Shown here: positions 25,777 through 34,826 of the stretch, piece after piece
Layout: every line of letters starts with the position of its first letter
Numbering within the stretch: the first letter of the stretch is position 1
Assembly (NCBI RefSeq): GCF_003043945.1
Contig: NZ_PYXG01000002.1
Location: 570,578-634,577 of the forward strand
DNA from: Prevotella sp. oral taxon 376
GTDB taxonomy: Bacteria > Bacteroidota > Bacteroidia > Bacteroidales > Bacteroidaceae
Length of the DNA stretch: 64,000 nucleotides
Direction of reading: 5' to 3'
Program-made: the position numbers and the translations under genes
Notes under the pieces: generated by a model
What the model was told of the DNA's origin: nothing
Seen by the model: only the letters and a program-made list of their open reading frames with translations
Database searches by the model: none

Positions 25777-26232
25777 TCAATGGGCTACTTTCTCCTCATC
25801 GGCAGAGTAACTGATCTTCAAGGCGCCGGCACGGCGAAGAGCCAGTTTCACCTCCGTGATAATGCCCATCTTCGTGGCCCGGTCGGCCTTCAGCGACACC
25901 GTCATCTGCTCTCTTTCCTCGGGCGAGAGATGGGAGACCACGAGTCTCATGTATCGCTCAATCTCGTCCACCCGCACATATTTGTCGTTCATCTGGATGA
26001 CCGTGCCACTGGCGGCTCCCTGTGGAGTGCCTATATAAATGTGTGTAGCCACCGATTTCTTAACCAGCCGGGTAAGCTCCGTACCCTGAGGCTGGCGAAA
26101 CCGCACCCTCACGGTCTCGGTGCGCATGTGGGTTACGATCATAAAGAAAAACAGCACCGTGAAGATAAGGTCGGGCAAGGAGGCCGTATTCAAAGAGGGC
26201 ACTTGACGATCGACGCGTCGGAACATGCTCAT
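25777..26232 (-). CDS. exbD: ExbD/TolR-family proton-channel subunit
   Basis: 151 residues. Cytoplasmic N-terminus then one membrane segment (LPDLIFTVLFFFMIVTHM) with the conserved Asp of ExbD just at its start (SLPD), and a periplasmic domain. Works with ExbB to turn the proton gradient into work at the outer membrane. Overlaps the upstream ExbD by four bases. No TonB gene is visible in the window. Confidence 0.88.
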   Translation of the reverse strand: MSMFRRVDRQVPSLNTASLPDLIFTVLFFFMIVTHMRTETVRVRFRQPQGTELTRLVKKSVATHIYIGTPQGAASGTVIQMNDKYVRVDEIERYMRLVVSHLSPEEREQMTVSLKADRATKMGIITEVKLALRRAGALKISYSADEEKVAH

Positions 26233-26759
26233 TCAAAACCTCCTTTCCCCATGCCGTTATAGGCTTCGGCCACGCGTTGCGGCCAGTCGGTCTTGATGAT
26301 GTCTCGCTTCGCGGGACTTAACTCGGCATATGGGCGGCCATATTTTCTTCGTGAAGCCTTGTCCCTGACCTCCCGATAGGCCTTGATGAGCAGGTTCTGC
26401 AAATGGAAATAGGCATCATAGGAAGCCTTGGGCGAGGTGTCAATGGAAATGAGGTGCCGCTTTCCCAGCCGGCCGACGAAGCTCTCCACGCGCCGGATCG
26501 CCTCAGCTGACGAGACGGGCTTTCCGTCTAACAAGAGCGAATCGGCGTTGGTGATACGGAAACTGAGCAATGTGCCTTTCTCTACATCTGTCTCCACCTG
26601 CTCCTCTTGGTTGTCGGCTGGCGGAAGTTGGCGTACGATTCCCTTCTCCACATCCATCGATGTGGTAACAAGGAAGAATATCAGCAACATGAACGAGATG
26701 TCTGCCGTAGAAGTGGTATTCAACCCGGGGACCTCATGCTTGCGCCTGCGGAAATTCAT
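26229..26759 (-). CDS. exbD: ExbD/TolR-family proton-channel subunit (longer paralogue)
   Basis: 176 residues from the ATG at 26759. VPGLNTTSTADISFMLLIFF holds the membrane segment with its conserved Asp, followed by a periplasmic domain longer than its neighbour's and a basic tail. The start overlaps the stop of the upstream membrane-protein gene by four bases. Two ExbD paralogues in tandem are usual in Bacteroidales TonB-linked operons. Confidence 0.87.
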   Translation of the reverse strand: MNFRRRKHEVPGLNTTSTADISFMLLIFFLVTTSMDVEKGIVRQLPPADNQEEQVETDVEKGTLLSFRITNADSLLLDGKPVSSAEAIRRVESFVGRLGKRHLISIDTSPKASYDAYFHLQNLLIKAYREVRDKASRRKYGRPYAELSPAKRDIIKTDWPQRVAEAYNGMGKGGFE

Positions 26760-27265
26760 CGGCGCTCCTTTCTGTAATAGCGCGTGGCACCATACAGCAC
26801 GGAAACGACGGCTATCACGATGAGGATCAAGGAGGTATTGATGAACATATCGGCCATTTTCAGCCACAAGGTGTCTGTGAAATTATTCCCGTTAATTAAT
26901 AATCCCCCTGTAGGACCTGACAAAAAAGTCAAAGCAAGCAGGACAATCGTAACGCTGATGATGGCTATGGATATCTTGCGCACGGGTATGCCGTTGCTGA
27001 CAGCCTCGCCCTTACCGGTCTTGCGAACGGTCTTCGTTATGGAGACCACCGCCACACTGACGGCGGTCAGCAGCAAAACTGCCATCAGGAAAATAACACC
27101 GTCGGTAAAAATCGGAGCATTGAACGACGGTTCGGGCAAGTAAGGCATATAGAATCCCACAAGATAGAACAAAGCAAAGACCACGACCACGAGCCCTGTC
27201 AGGACATAGAGCACGCGAGAGGAAATCTTTTCCGTCGAGCAATCGTGTAATCTACCCATTTTCAT
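26756..27265 (-). CDS. Membrane protein of the ExbB-ExbD operon
   Basis: 169 residues with four predicted transmembrane segments (about 19-38, 52-73, 98-115, 140-160). No named domain recognised. It lies between ExbB and ExbD with 4-base overlaps on both sides, so it is tightly co-expressed and probably belongs to the same energy-transduction complex. Confidence 0.75.
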   Translation of the reverse strand: MKMGRLHDCSTEKISSRVLYVLTGLVVVVFALFYLVGFYMPYLPEPSFNAPIFTDGVIFLMAVLLLTAVSVAVVSITKTVRKTGKGEAVSNGIPVRKISIAIISVTIVLLALTFLSGPTGGLLINGNNFTDTLWLKMADMFINTSLILIVIAVVSVLYGATRYYRKERR

Positions 27266-28104
27266 TTCCCAAGTTTTTTCTGCTGAATGGCGTCAAGCAG
27301 TGATATGGCCGACTCCTCCATCTGTGCCGTGAGATGGTCGATCTTTGAGAGGATATAGTTGTAGAACACCTGTAAAATGAGAGCTACGATGATACCGAAA
27401 ATCGTTGTTATCAGCGCTACTTTCATTCCCGAGGCCACGATGGTGGGGCTAATATCCTCTGCCGTCTGAATCTGGTCGAAGGCCATCACCATGCCTATGA
27501 CGGTTCCGAGAAAGCCAAGGGACGGCGCAACGGCGATGAAAAGTGTAATCCACGAGCATCCTTTCTCCAGGTTGGCAGACTGGACGGAGCCATAGGAGAC
27601 TATGCTGCGCTCGATGGTCTCTATCGACTCGTCAATCCGGAGCAGCCCCTGATAACAAATGCTCGCCACCGGACCTCTCGTTTCCCGACACTGGCTCTTC
27701 GCCCCCTCAATGTCATCGGCGACAATCTTGTCCTCCAAATCAGCCACAAACTTCTTGGCATTGATTTCCGAAAGGCTGAGATAAATGATGCGCTCGATAC
27801 AGAAAGCCAGGCCCAGAACCAAGGCCAAGGCCACCAGCGACATGAAGCCGGCATTGCCCTCAATAAACTTTTTTTTCAAGGCTTGATGAAAGCCTGCCGT
27901 TCCGGCACCAATCATAGCCGTGTCAACATCCTCCGCGGCAACAGCTTCCAGTTGTTGCGAAAGTGTGGAATCAATCCCCATTGCCTGAACAACCCTGTCT
28001 GCGCCGGCCGCGGAATCTCCCTGTGCCTGTACCCGAAAGGCAAACAAAAGCACGGCGGCAATGAGGACTGGCTTGAAAGACAGCATATTTATTAGTTTCT
28101 TCAT
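27262..28104 (-). CDS. exbB: MotA/TolQ/ExbB proton-channel protein
   Basis: 280 residues. Signal-like first hydrophobic segment, an N-terminal extension, then the three membrane segments of the family (about 88-110, 185-205, 232-255) with the conserved AVAPSLGFLGTVIGMVMAFD and VASGMKVALITTIFGIIVAL. First gene of a four-gene operon (exbB, membrane protein, exbD, exbD). Confidence 0.92.
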   Translation of the reverse strand: MKKLINMLSFKPVLIAAVLLFAFRVQAQGDSAAGADRVVQAMGIDSTLSQQLEAVAAEDVDTAMIGAGTAGFHQALKKKFIEGNAGFMSLVALALVLGLAFCIERIIYLSLSEINAKKFVADLEDKIVADDIEGAKSQCRETRGPVASICYQGLLRIDESIETIERSIVSYGSVQSANLEKGCSWITLFIAVAPSLGFLGTVIGMVMAFDQIQTAEDISPTIVASGMKVALITTIFGIIVALILQVFYNYILSKIDHLTAQMEESAISLLDAIQQKKLGK

Positions 28105-28355
28105 ATCCTATTATTATATTCTTTCCCTGGCAGAGGCTTCCCTGTAAGACATTCCACCTCGCCCGAGAGTGCAAAAATAAACTATTTCAATTGAAACTCC
28201 AAGCAGATTTGTATAATATTTCTAAAAAACGAATCGGCGGCAGATGCGCCGCTCAGGAAGTAGCGGGCTTCTCGTAGACTGCCGCCTATAAATTAGACAA
28301 TTTATAAATTGCGAAAATATTCTCACCATTTCAAGGTATTCTGGAAATTATATCG

Positions 28356-28363
28356 TAAATTTG
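28356..28363 (+). promoter_or_regulatory. Promoter -7 element for the ferredoxin gene
   Basis: TAAATTTG fits TAnnTTTG, 85 bases before the ferredoxin start. The stretch 28,105-28,447 holds no other gene; the leader is AT-rich. Confidence 0.55.
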
Positions 28364-28447
28364 CATCGTCAATAGTAGGTATCATTATCCGAAAGACAAA
28401 GGAGCATTTAGAATAACATTATAATTTATTTAAAAACAAGATTTATT

Positions 28448-28618
28448 ATGGCTTATGTAATTGGTAATGACTGCATCGCTTGCGGTACATGTATTGATGA
28501 GTGCCCGGTAGGCGCTATTTCTGAAGGCAATATCTATCACATCGACGCTGATGCGTGCACGGAATGCGGCACATGTGCCAGTGTCTGCCCTAACGAGGCA
28601 ATCTCTCTTCCTGAATAA
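28448..28618 (+). CDS. 2[4Fe-4S] ferredoxin
   Basis: 56 residues beginning MAYVIGNDCIACGTCIDECP. Two C-x2-C-x2-C-x3-C clusters (CIACGTCIDECP and CTECGTCASVCP) are typical of clostridial-type low-potential ferredoxins. It would carry electrons for pyruvate:ferredoxin oxidoreductase and related anaerobic enzymes. It is preceded by a Bacteroidetes promoter and followed by a terminator, so it is a single-gene unit with probably high expression. Confidence 0.95.
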   Translation: MAYVIGNDCIACGTCIDECPVGAISEGNIYHIDADACTECGTCASVCPNEAISLPE

Positions 28619-28656
28619 GGGACAGGCTTCTCCTTGTGGGAGATTCAGAGTAAAAC

Positions 28657-28695
28657 GGCTGGCGGATGAAGTTCTCTTCTCTGCCAGCCTTTTTG
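28657..28695 (+). terminator. Rho-independent terminator of the ferredoxin gene
   Basis: GGCTGGC (28657-28663) pairs with GCCAGCC (28683-28689), followed by TTTTTTGC. Confidence 0.85.
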
Positions 28696-28791
28696 CTTAA
28701 GCATGCAATAAACCTGTAGGAATATCGTTTAGGATTGAGGACCCTACCTGTTTTTCCGGTAGAGAACATGCCTAACACGAAGAAAAGAAAT

Positions 28792-29538
28792 ATGAAGCGA
28801 CATTTCATAATCCTCCTTATCCTGCTCACGGGTACCTTGACGCTTGCCGCCCAGGAACGCATGGTGCAGAACAGGCCGTATACCGACCTCAGACCCGTGC
28901 ACTTCGGGATTCTCGTAGGTACCCATGTGCAAGACCTTGAGTTTAACAACATCGGCCTACAGAACATCGTAAACGAAGACGGGAGCGAGACCCAAGCCCT
29001 CATCACCACAGACCAGAACCGGTGGGATGCAGGCTTGAATGTAGGCGTATTAGCCGAATTCCGCCTACACGAGAACTTTCAGTTCCGTGTGGCACCGGCT
29101 CTCTATTTCGGAAATCGCCACCTCACCTTTCACAATCACAAGGAAACTGACGGCACCGGGCACCCTATCACACAGCAGCAAGACCTGAAGACCGTATATG
29201 TATCATCGGCCTTAGACCTGATTTTTGCCGCTCCGCGCAGCAACAACCACCGTCCTTACCTCATGGCAGGACTGAATCCGATGCTCAACCTGAGCGGTGG
29301 CGACGAAGACTACATCAAGCTGAAGAAATTGGATGTCTTTGCGGAGATCGGGGTGGGATGCGACTTTTACCTGCCTTTCTTCAAGCTGCGTCCGGAGCTG
29401 AAGTTTCTCTTCGGCCTGACAAACAGCCTCGACAGGAACCATGCCGCCAAGCTGAAGGATGCCAATATGCGCCCCTACGCAAATTCAATAGACAAGGCTC
29501 ATTCGAAGATGATCGTCCTGACCTTCTATTTCGAGTAA
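28792..29538 (+). CDS. porT: PorT-family outer-membrane beta-barrel protein
   Basis: 248 residues from ATG 28792; signal peptide RHFIILLILLTGTLTLAAQ. The mature part has alternating beta strands, with YTDLRPVHFGILVGTHVQDL at the N-terminus and KLRPELKFLFGLTNSL towards the C-terminus, which fit PorT; it ends on an aromatic residue pair typical of barrels (FYFE). PorT is linked to the type IX secretion system in Bacteroidetes, but PorT-like proteins also occur in species without it. An in-frame ATG at 28735 would put the signal peptide too far inside. Confidence 0.8.
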   Translation: MKRHFIILLILLTGTLTLAAQERMVQNRPYTDLRPVHFGILVGTHVQDLEFNNIGLQNIVNEDGSETQALITTDQNRWDAGLNVGVLAEFRLHENFQFRVAPALYFGNRHLTFHNHKETDGTGHPITQQQDLKTVYVSSALDLIFAAPRSNNHRPYLMAGLNPMLNLSGGDEDYIKLKKLDVFAEIGVGCDFYLPFFKLRPELKFLFGLTNSLDRNHAAKLKDANMRPYANSIDKAHSKMIVLTFYFE

Positions 29539-29603
29539 GGACGACACTTTCCAAAAAGAAGCCTGAAAATACCAGAAAAGAATAAACCAATAATTTAACC
29601 CAT

Positions 29604-31382
29604 ATGAAAACAAATAGAATCTACTCCTTTTTATTCATGCTGTGGTGCCTCAGCCTGTCGGCAATCGCACAGACTGAGTGGCACAACCCTATGGACACGG
29701 CCGTCCCCTACATTGGCGGAAGGGCGTGGAATGCCGAGATCGGCAACCATTCCTTCAACCGCATGCCCGACCGGTTTGAAGCTATCATGCCCAAGAGTGT
29801 ATGGAGCTTGCAGAGACAATGTGCTGGCCTGTCCGTGCGCTTCGTGAGTAACTCCAAGAACATCACGGTCAGATACGGCCTTGCCTTCAACGCCGACGGC
29901 AACCGCAACATGGCTCCGCTCAACCATTCAGGAGTGGACCTCTACGGAAAGACCGCCGACGGCGACTATCACTGGATAGGAACCCACATGAGCTGGAAAT
30001 GGAAAAGCAGCAACATCGACACCATTTCCATGCGCTGGGAACGGCTCTCGCCCCCTTCTTCCAAGAGTCGCGGCATAGAATATGTGCTCTACCTGCCCTC
30101 TTACAACGGGCTGAAATATGTAGAAATAGGTGTCGACAAGGGAGCTCAATTCCAATTCCTGCATGAGAGCGCGGAGCGTCCTGTCGTCGTCTATGGATCC
30201 AGCATCATCCAGGGAGCATCCCCCTCGCGCCCGGGACTGATGATTACCAACCTTGTGCAGAGGGAGCTCGGCTACCCCGTCGTCAACCTCGGGTTCTCCG
30301 GCTCGGCGCGAATCGAGACTCCGCTTTTCGACGCCATGTCGGAAATAGACGCCCGGGCCTTCGTCATCGACCCGATGCCCAACAGCTTCAAGCTGGAACG
30401 CGACACCATCATCAACCGCACAAAGCGAGGCGTCTACAAGCTGCGCAGCAAGAGCGAGGCTCCCATCCTGCTCGTCGAAGCCCACGGCATGGCCGACAAA
30501 GTGTTCCGGCCCGATATCGAGGCCATGTACCGCAAGGGCGACGGCTACCTGCATGAGGCCTACCAACAGTTGCAGGCCGAAGGCGTGAAAGGGCTTTACT
30601 ATCTGCCACACAGCGAAATAGACATGCAGGACAACGACATGATGGAAGGCTCGCATCCCAACGACCTCGGCAACCGAGTCTATGCCGACGCCTACGAGAA
30701 GAAGCTCCGGGAAATGCTGCGGGAAGACGAATGGAACCGACGATATCCTCCCGTTACGCAACGCCGCGACGGATGCTACGAGTGGATGGCACGGCACAAT
30801 GCCGTCATCGCCCTCAACCACACCACCGACCCTGAGATATTGCTCATCGGCAATTCGATCACCCACTTCTGGGGAGGCAATCCCCAGATGGGCGTGAACA
30901 ACGGCGGAGCGGCATGGAGCAAGACTTTCGGAAAACGCCGCGTAACCAACATGGGGTTCGGATGGGACCGCATAGAGAATGTCTTCTGGCGGATATACCA
31001 CGGAGAGCTCGAAGGATGCTCGCCCAGGCACATCTGCCTGCTCATCGGCATTAACAACTATGCCGACAAACCGGAAGACATCGCGCAAGGAATCGTCGAC
31101 CTCGCCGCGCTCATCCGTGAGCGACAGCCACAGGCCAAGTTACACATTATTAAAATATATCCTGCCCGAAACCGAGAGGAGAAGGTGGCCCGAATCAACC
31201 AACTGCTCGAGGCGAAGCTCGTCTGCGACGATCACACCGACCTGCTCGACTTCAACAAGAGCCTCCTCCTGCCGGACGGAAGCGGGAAGATAGACCCTCA
31301 GTTCTTCTGCAATGACGGACTGCATCCCAATGAAAAGGGATATACCCTCATCGGAAAACAACTGAAGAAACACTTGAAATAG
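29604..31382 (+). CDS. Secreted protein with two SGNH/GDSL hydrolase domains
   Basis: 592 residues with signal peptide (SFLFMLWCLSLSAIAQ). A beta-rich N-terminal domain (about 25-190), then a first SGNH hydrolase domain (VVYGSSIIQGASPSRPG around 198-214, DMMEGSHPNDLGNRVYAD around 350) and a second (LLIGNSITHFWGG around 413, LLIGINNYADKP around 477, DGLHPNEKGYTLIG around 571). Block I Ser and the Asp/His block V are present in both. SGNH enzymes remove acetyl or other esters, often from glycans. The tandem arrangement suggests work on a complex esterified polysaccharide. Confidence 0.85.
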   Translation: MKTNRIYSFLFMLWCLSLSAIAQTEWHNPMDTAVPYIGGRAWNAEIGNHSFNRMPDRFEAIMPKSVWSLQRQCAGLSVRFVSNSKNITVRYGLAFNADGNRNMAPLNHSGVDLYGKTADGDYHWIGTHMSWKWKSSNIDTISMRWERLSPPSSKSRGIEYVLYLPSYNGLKYVEIGVDKGAQFQFLHESAERPVVVYGSSIIQGASPSRPGLMITNLVQRELGYPVVNLGFSGSARIETPLFDAMSEIDARAFVIDPMPNSFKLERDTIINRTKRGVYKLRSKSEAPILLVEAHGMADKVFRPDIEAMYRKGDGYLHEAYQQLQAEGVKGLYYLPHSEIDMQDNDMMEGSHPNDLGNRVYADAYEKKLREMLREDEWNRRYPPVTQRRDGCYEWMARHNAVIALNHTTDPEILLIGNSITHFWGGNPQMGVNNGGAAWSKTFGKRRVTNMGFGWDRIENVFWRIYHGELEGCSPRHICLLIGINNYADKPEDIAQGIVDLAALIRERQPQAKLHIIKIYPARNREEKVARINQLLEAKLVCDDHTDLLDFNKSLLLPDGSGKIDPQFFCNDGLHPNEKGYTLIGKQLKKHLK

Positions 31383-31407
31383 CGGAAGAGGAACAGCCCT
31401 TATGCAC

Positions 31408-31446
31408 AATCCCTCAACTTGCTTGTTGCTGGCAAGTTGAGGGATT
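31408..31446 (+). terminator. Strong hairpin after the SGNH gene
   Basis: AATCCCTCAACTTGC (31408-31422) and GCAAGTTGAGGGATT (31432-31446) form a perfect 15-bp stem with a 9-base loop, 26 bases after the stop. No T-run follows. Confidence 0.65.
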
Positions 31447-31490
31447 GCCACATCCTGATTATCAGGCACTTAAAAACAAGGTTGCAAAAG

Positions 31491-31567
31491 ACGGCCTTTT
31501 ACTCGCCTTTTAACCGTTAGAAGCCTTCCTTTTAACGGCCTTTTGCCCGCCTTTCAACCGTTAAAAG
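31491..31567. repeat. Two copies of an ACGGCCTTTT intergenic repeat
   Basis: ACGGCCTTTTACTCGCCTTT at 31491-31510 and AACGGCCTTTTGCCCGCCTT at 31534-31553, each followed by an AACCGTTARAAG tail. Related copies lie at 39,012-39,082. No gene in 31,383-31,872; the rest is AT-rich leader. Confidence 0.7.
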
Positions 31568-31767
31568 AAAAACGATAAACCGCCTCCTGTAAATGTGGGG
31601 GACATTGCACTGACTTTTCCTCATTATTTCTGCTTATATTCCTATAGGCTCCTATGGCTTGCCATCACCATTTTTAGGTATTTACGCTATAAGGTTTCTT
31701 AAAACAAAAGCCCGTAGAAAACCAGAAAACATACAATTTCAAACATATATTTACCTATTTTAAGGTA

Positions 31768-31798
31768 TTGTCCAAACTAAAAAATCGATATATCTTTG
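31768..31798 (+). promoter_or_regulatory. Promoter of the porin-imelysin locus
   Basis: TTG (31768-31770) and TATCTTTG (31791-31798) with a 20-base spacer match the Bacteroidetes consensus. The leader before the porin start is about 70 bases. Confidence 0.7.
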
Positions 31799-31872
31799 CG
31801 TCATAAAAGAGAGAATTACGACAAAACAATCTCATAAAAATAACAAATAGACTTTAACAAGAACTGAATAGA

Positions 31873-33297
31873 ATGAAAAGTAATTTAATTGGTTTAGCCC
31901 TTTGCGCCATGGCACTTGTAACCATGCCAGCTATCTCTGAAGCACAAGAAAGCGCAGCCGACAGCGTGCTAAACCAAGCGAAGACAGGCAGCAGACTTAC
32001 AATCGGCGGGTACGGGGAAGTGGCTTTCAGCCGCAATTTCTATAGCGACAACATGTATCGTTATCGCAATCCCGGCCAGTATAAGAGCTATGCGGGCAAT
32101 GGGCGCTTTGACATTCCGCACGCGGTTATCTATCTCGGATACGACTTCGGCAAAGGCTGGACATTAGGAACAGAGATAGAGTTTGAGCATACGGGTACCG
32201 GTGCCGCCACTGAAATAGAAGCCGACGAGGGCGGTGAATACGAGATGGAGGTTGAGAAAGGCGGCGAGGTTGAGCTCGAACAGTTCTGGATCAACAAGCG
32301 TTTCGCCAATTGGGCTAACCTGAAGTTAGGCCATATCATCGTCCCGGTGGGTCTCAATAACGCGCATCATGAACCCTTGAACTTCTTCACCATCTATCGT
32401 CCCGAAGGCGAGAATACGATTCTTCCTTCCACATGGCATGATACAGGTATCAGCTTTTGGGGCTTCTATGGCAAATTCAAGTATGAGTTGGAGTTCCTCG
32501 CAGGCCTAAACGCGCTTCAATTCAGCCGCGACGGATGGATTCACAAAGGGGCTGGAAGCGCATACGAATTCAAGCCCGCGAACAAATATGGCTTTGCCGC
32601 CCGCATAGATTATTATGCTATGCCAGGCCTCCGGTTGGCCGTTAGCGGTTATGGAGGACAGTCCATGCACAACCAATACCCTAACGAGATGGAAGGCGAG
32701 GGCAAGAGTTACAATAAGTGCAAGGCCTATACCTATATCGGAAGTTTTGATTTCACGCTGGACAAATGGAACTGGATTGTTCGTGGACAGGCAGATTATG
32801 GATATATTTCCGATACTCCCCTGTTGAACAACGCCAAGGCCAACATGCCGAAAACATCACCTTATGATGTAACCGTGGTCGGCAAGAACGCGCTTTCTAT
32901 CGGTGTCGAGGCCGGCTATGATGTGTTCTCACAGATCGAGAGGTTGAGGGTGAGGAATCAAAAGCTATATGTATTTGCCCGCTATGACCATTATAACTCC
33001 TGCATCCCGGAGGCTACGCAGAATCATTACGGCTATACTCGCCGCAATGTATGGACGGCTGGCGTCAACTATTTCCCTATTCCCCAAATCGCTATTAAGG
33101 CCGACTATTCAAGAAGAGACTTAGCAACTCCTTACAACGATGAGCCAAGCATCAATGTCGGCATTGCCTATGAAGGTTTCTTCCAGCTCTCCACGGCACG
33201 CAAGCACAGGTGCAACACGAGCCTCAACGAAGAGCAGCTCGAGAAGTTGAACCGTCTACAGCAAGAAGTCGATGAGCTGAAAGCCCGCCTGCACTAA
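31873..33297 (+). CDS. Outer-membrane porin (phosphate-selective O/P-like)
   Basis: 474 residues. Signal peptide LIGLALCAMALVTMPAISEA, then a beta-barrel with GGYGEVAFSRNFYSDNMYRY at the start, an acidic external stretch (EIEADEGGEYEMEVEKGGE) and many aromatic-girdled strands. The C-terminus ends in a short coiled coil (EEQLEKLNRLQQEVDELKAR) instead of a barrel-closing Phe, unusual for a porin. Followed by imelysin and a diheme protein, so its substrate may be iron or a chelate; this is inference. Confidence 0.75.
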   Translation: MKSNLIGLALCAMALVTMPAISEAQESAADSVLNQAKTGSRLTIGGYGEVAFSRNFYSDNMYRYRNPGQYKSYAGNGRFDIPHAVIYLGYDFGKGWTLGTEIEFEHTGTGAATEIEADEGGEYEMEVEKGGEVELEQFWINKRFANWANLKLGHIIVPVGLNNAHHEPLNFFTIYRPEGENTILPSTWHDTGISFWGFYGKFKYELEFLAGLNALQFSRDGWIHKGAGSAYEFKPANKYGFAARIDYYAMPGLRLAVSGYGGQSMHNQYPNEMEGEGKSYNKCKAYTYIGSFDFTLDKWNWIVRGQADYGYISDTPLLNNAKANMPKTSPYDVTVVGKNALSIGVEAGYDVFSQIERLRVRNQKLYVFARYDHYNSCIPEATQNHYGYTRRNVWTAGVNYFPIPQIAIKADYSRRDLATPYNDEPSINVGIAYEGFFQLSTARKHRCNTSLNEEQLEKLNRLQQEVDELKARLH

Positions 33298-33376
33298 GGC
33301 AAGACGCGCACATAAAAATGATGATAGTAATCATTAAACATAAAATAAGTAATATCTATAAAAATCAAAGCAAGTT

Positions 33377-34717
33377 ATGAAAAAGTCTTTCAAGTATGCC
33401 CTGCTTTTCGTTGCAGCAAGTGCCCTTACTACCGGGTTCACCTCTTGCGGCAGCAGCAACGACGACCCAGCCCCTATTAATCTCCAGGCTGAGCAAAATA
33501 CTGCCATCAAAGCTCTTACAAATACCTATCTGGAAGCTGTAGTATACCCGACCTATACCAATCTGGCCAACGAGTGCGAGACCTTGTTCTCTCAGATATC
33601 TGCTTTCAACGCAAAATTGCAAAGCAATCAGAATGTTACAGATGAAGAAGTTAAAACCATCTGCAACACTTATAAGACTGCCCGTAAATATTGGGAGGAG
33701 TCAGAAGCTTTCCTATACGGCGCAGCCTCTGACTTCAACATTGACCCACACATTGATTCATGGCCACTCGACCTGCCGACATTGAAAAACATTCTGGTAA
33801 GAAAGGATGTGTTGGATAATTTCAAGAACATGAACGAGAACGAAGCCATCGCCTATGCCCGCAAGACTTTGTCGGAAGACGGTCAGCTTGGCTTCCACGG
33901 CGTTGAATTCATATTCTTCCGCGACGGAAATCCCCGTCCCGCCTCCGTCTTCAACAACAATCAGAAAGAAGTTTACGAAGGCTTTATTTCCGAGAGTGAC
34001 GGTATTACGGCCCAGGCAGAGATACTCTATGCAAAGGTTGTTGCCGGCGATCTCCGTGACAAGACATTCCAGTTGGAAGTTGCTTGGCGTGGAAATACCG
34101 CGGCGGCGGCACATGTCGCTCGCGTCACGGAGTGTCAAAACAATGGTAGTTTCGGGGCTGACTATGGCACGACAACCGCCACAAAGCTGAGCTATGGCGC
34201 CGATCTTCTCGCTGCCGGCACAGCTCAGAGTTCTCTGGCAACGGCTTCTGTCAAGAAAGTTCTTGAGACTATCTTCGTCGCCGGCTGTTCAAACATTTGC
34301 TCGGAGGTGGCAGATCAGAAGATGGGACAGGCCTATCGCTCAGCGAATGGTCAGGGCAAGAAGGACGACGATCCTAATTATATCGAGTCGCCGTATAGCT
34401 ACAACTCATTCGCTGACTTCTATGACAACATCATGAGCATCCAGAATTCTCTGTATGGAAATATTGGCGCTAACACAGGCAGCTATGCCAGCACCTCCAT
34501 CATGGCATTCCTTGCCAAGTATTATCCTGATGCGGCAACAAGCCTTCAGGCCAAATTAACCAGCGCCTTGGCTGCTTTGAACGCTTGCAAGACAAGTGGC
34601 ACGCCTTTCGTCAAGAGCCCCGGTGCAGCCACCGTTGGTGCAGCCATCAATGCTGTCGGCGAGTTAGACAGTGAGCTTAACCAAGTTTCTAATCGGGTGC
34701 TAAAAGGAACTAAGTAA
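33377..34717 (+). CDS. Imelysin-family (M75) iron-uptake lipoprotein
   Basis: 446 residues. Lipoprotein signal peptide with a lipobox ending in FTSC (Cys about 24). The imelysin GxHxxE motif is present as GFHGVEF at about residue 173, and the N-terminal YWEESEAFLYGAASDFNIDP with HIDSWPLD belongs to the family. Imelysins (e.g. IrpA, EfeO-related) help bind iron in the periplasm. Lies between a porin and a diheme oxidoreductase, on the same strand. Confidence 0.9.
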   Translation: MKKSFKYALLFVAASALTTGFTSCGSSNDDPAPINLQAEQNTAIKALTNTYLEAVVYPTYTNLANECETLFSQISAFNAKLQSNQNVTDEEVKTICNTYKTARKYWEESEAFLYGAASDFNIDPHIDSWPLDLPTLKNILVRKDVLDNFKNMNENEAIAYARKTLSEDGQLGFHGVEFIFFRDGNPRPASVFNNNQKEVYEGFISESDGITAQAEILYAKVVAGDLRDKTFQLEVAWRGNTAAAAHVARVTECQNNGSFGADYGTTTATKLSYGADLLAAGTAQSSLATASVKKVLETIFVAGCSNICSEVADQKMGQAYRSANGQGKKDDDPNYIESPYSYNSFADFYDNIMSIQNSLYGNIGANTGSYASTSIMAFLAKYYPDAATSLQAKLTSALAALNACKTSGTPFVKSPGAATVGAAINAVGELDSELNQVSNRVLKGTK

Positions 34718-34740
34718 GAAACGATAGCAACCAACATTAC

Positions 34741-34775
34741 AAGTTGCACTATGCCGTTTACGGTTAGTGCAACTT
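34741..34775 (+). terminator. Terminator-like hairpin between imelysin and diheme genes
   Basis: AAGTTGCACTA (34741-34751) pairs with TAGTGCAACTT (34765-34775), followed by TTG. It may attenuate transcription into the diheme gene. Confidence 0.7.
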
Positions 34776-34826
34776 TTGTCGCAGAAAAAACATTGAATGA
34801 ATTATAATCCAAAAACTATACGCAGA

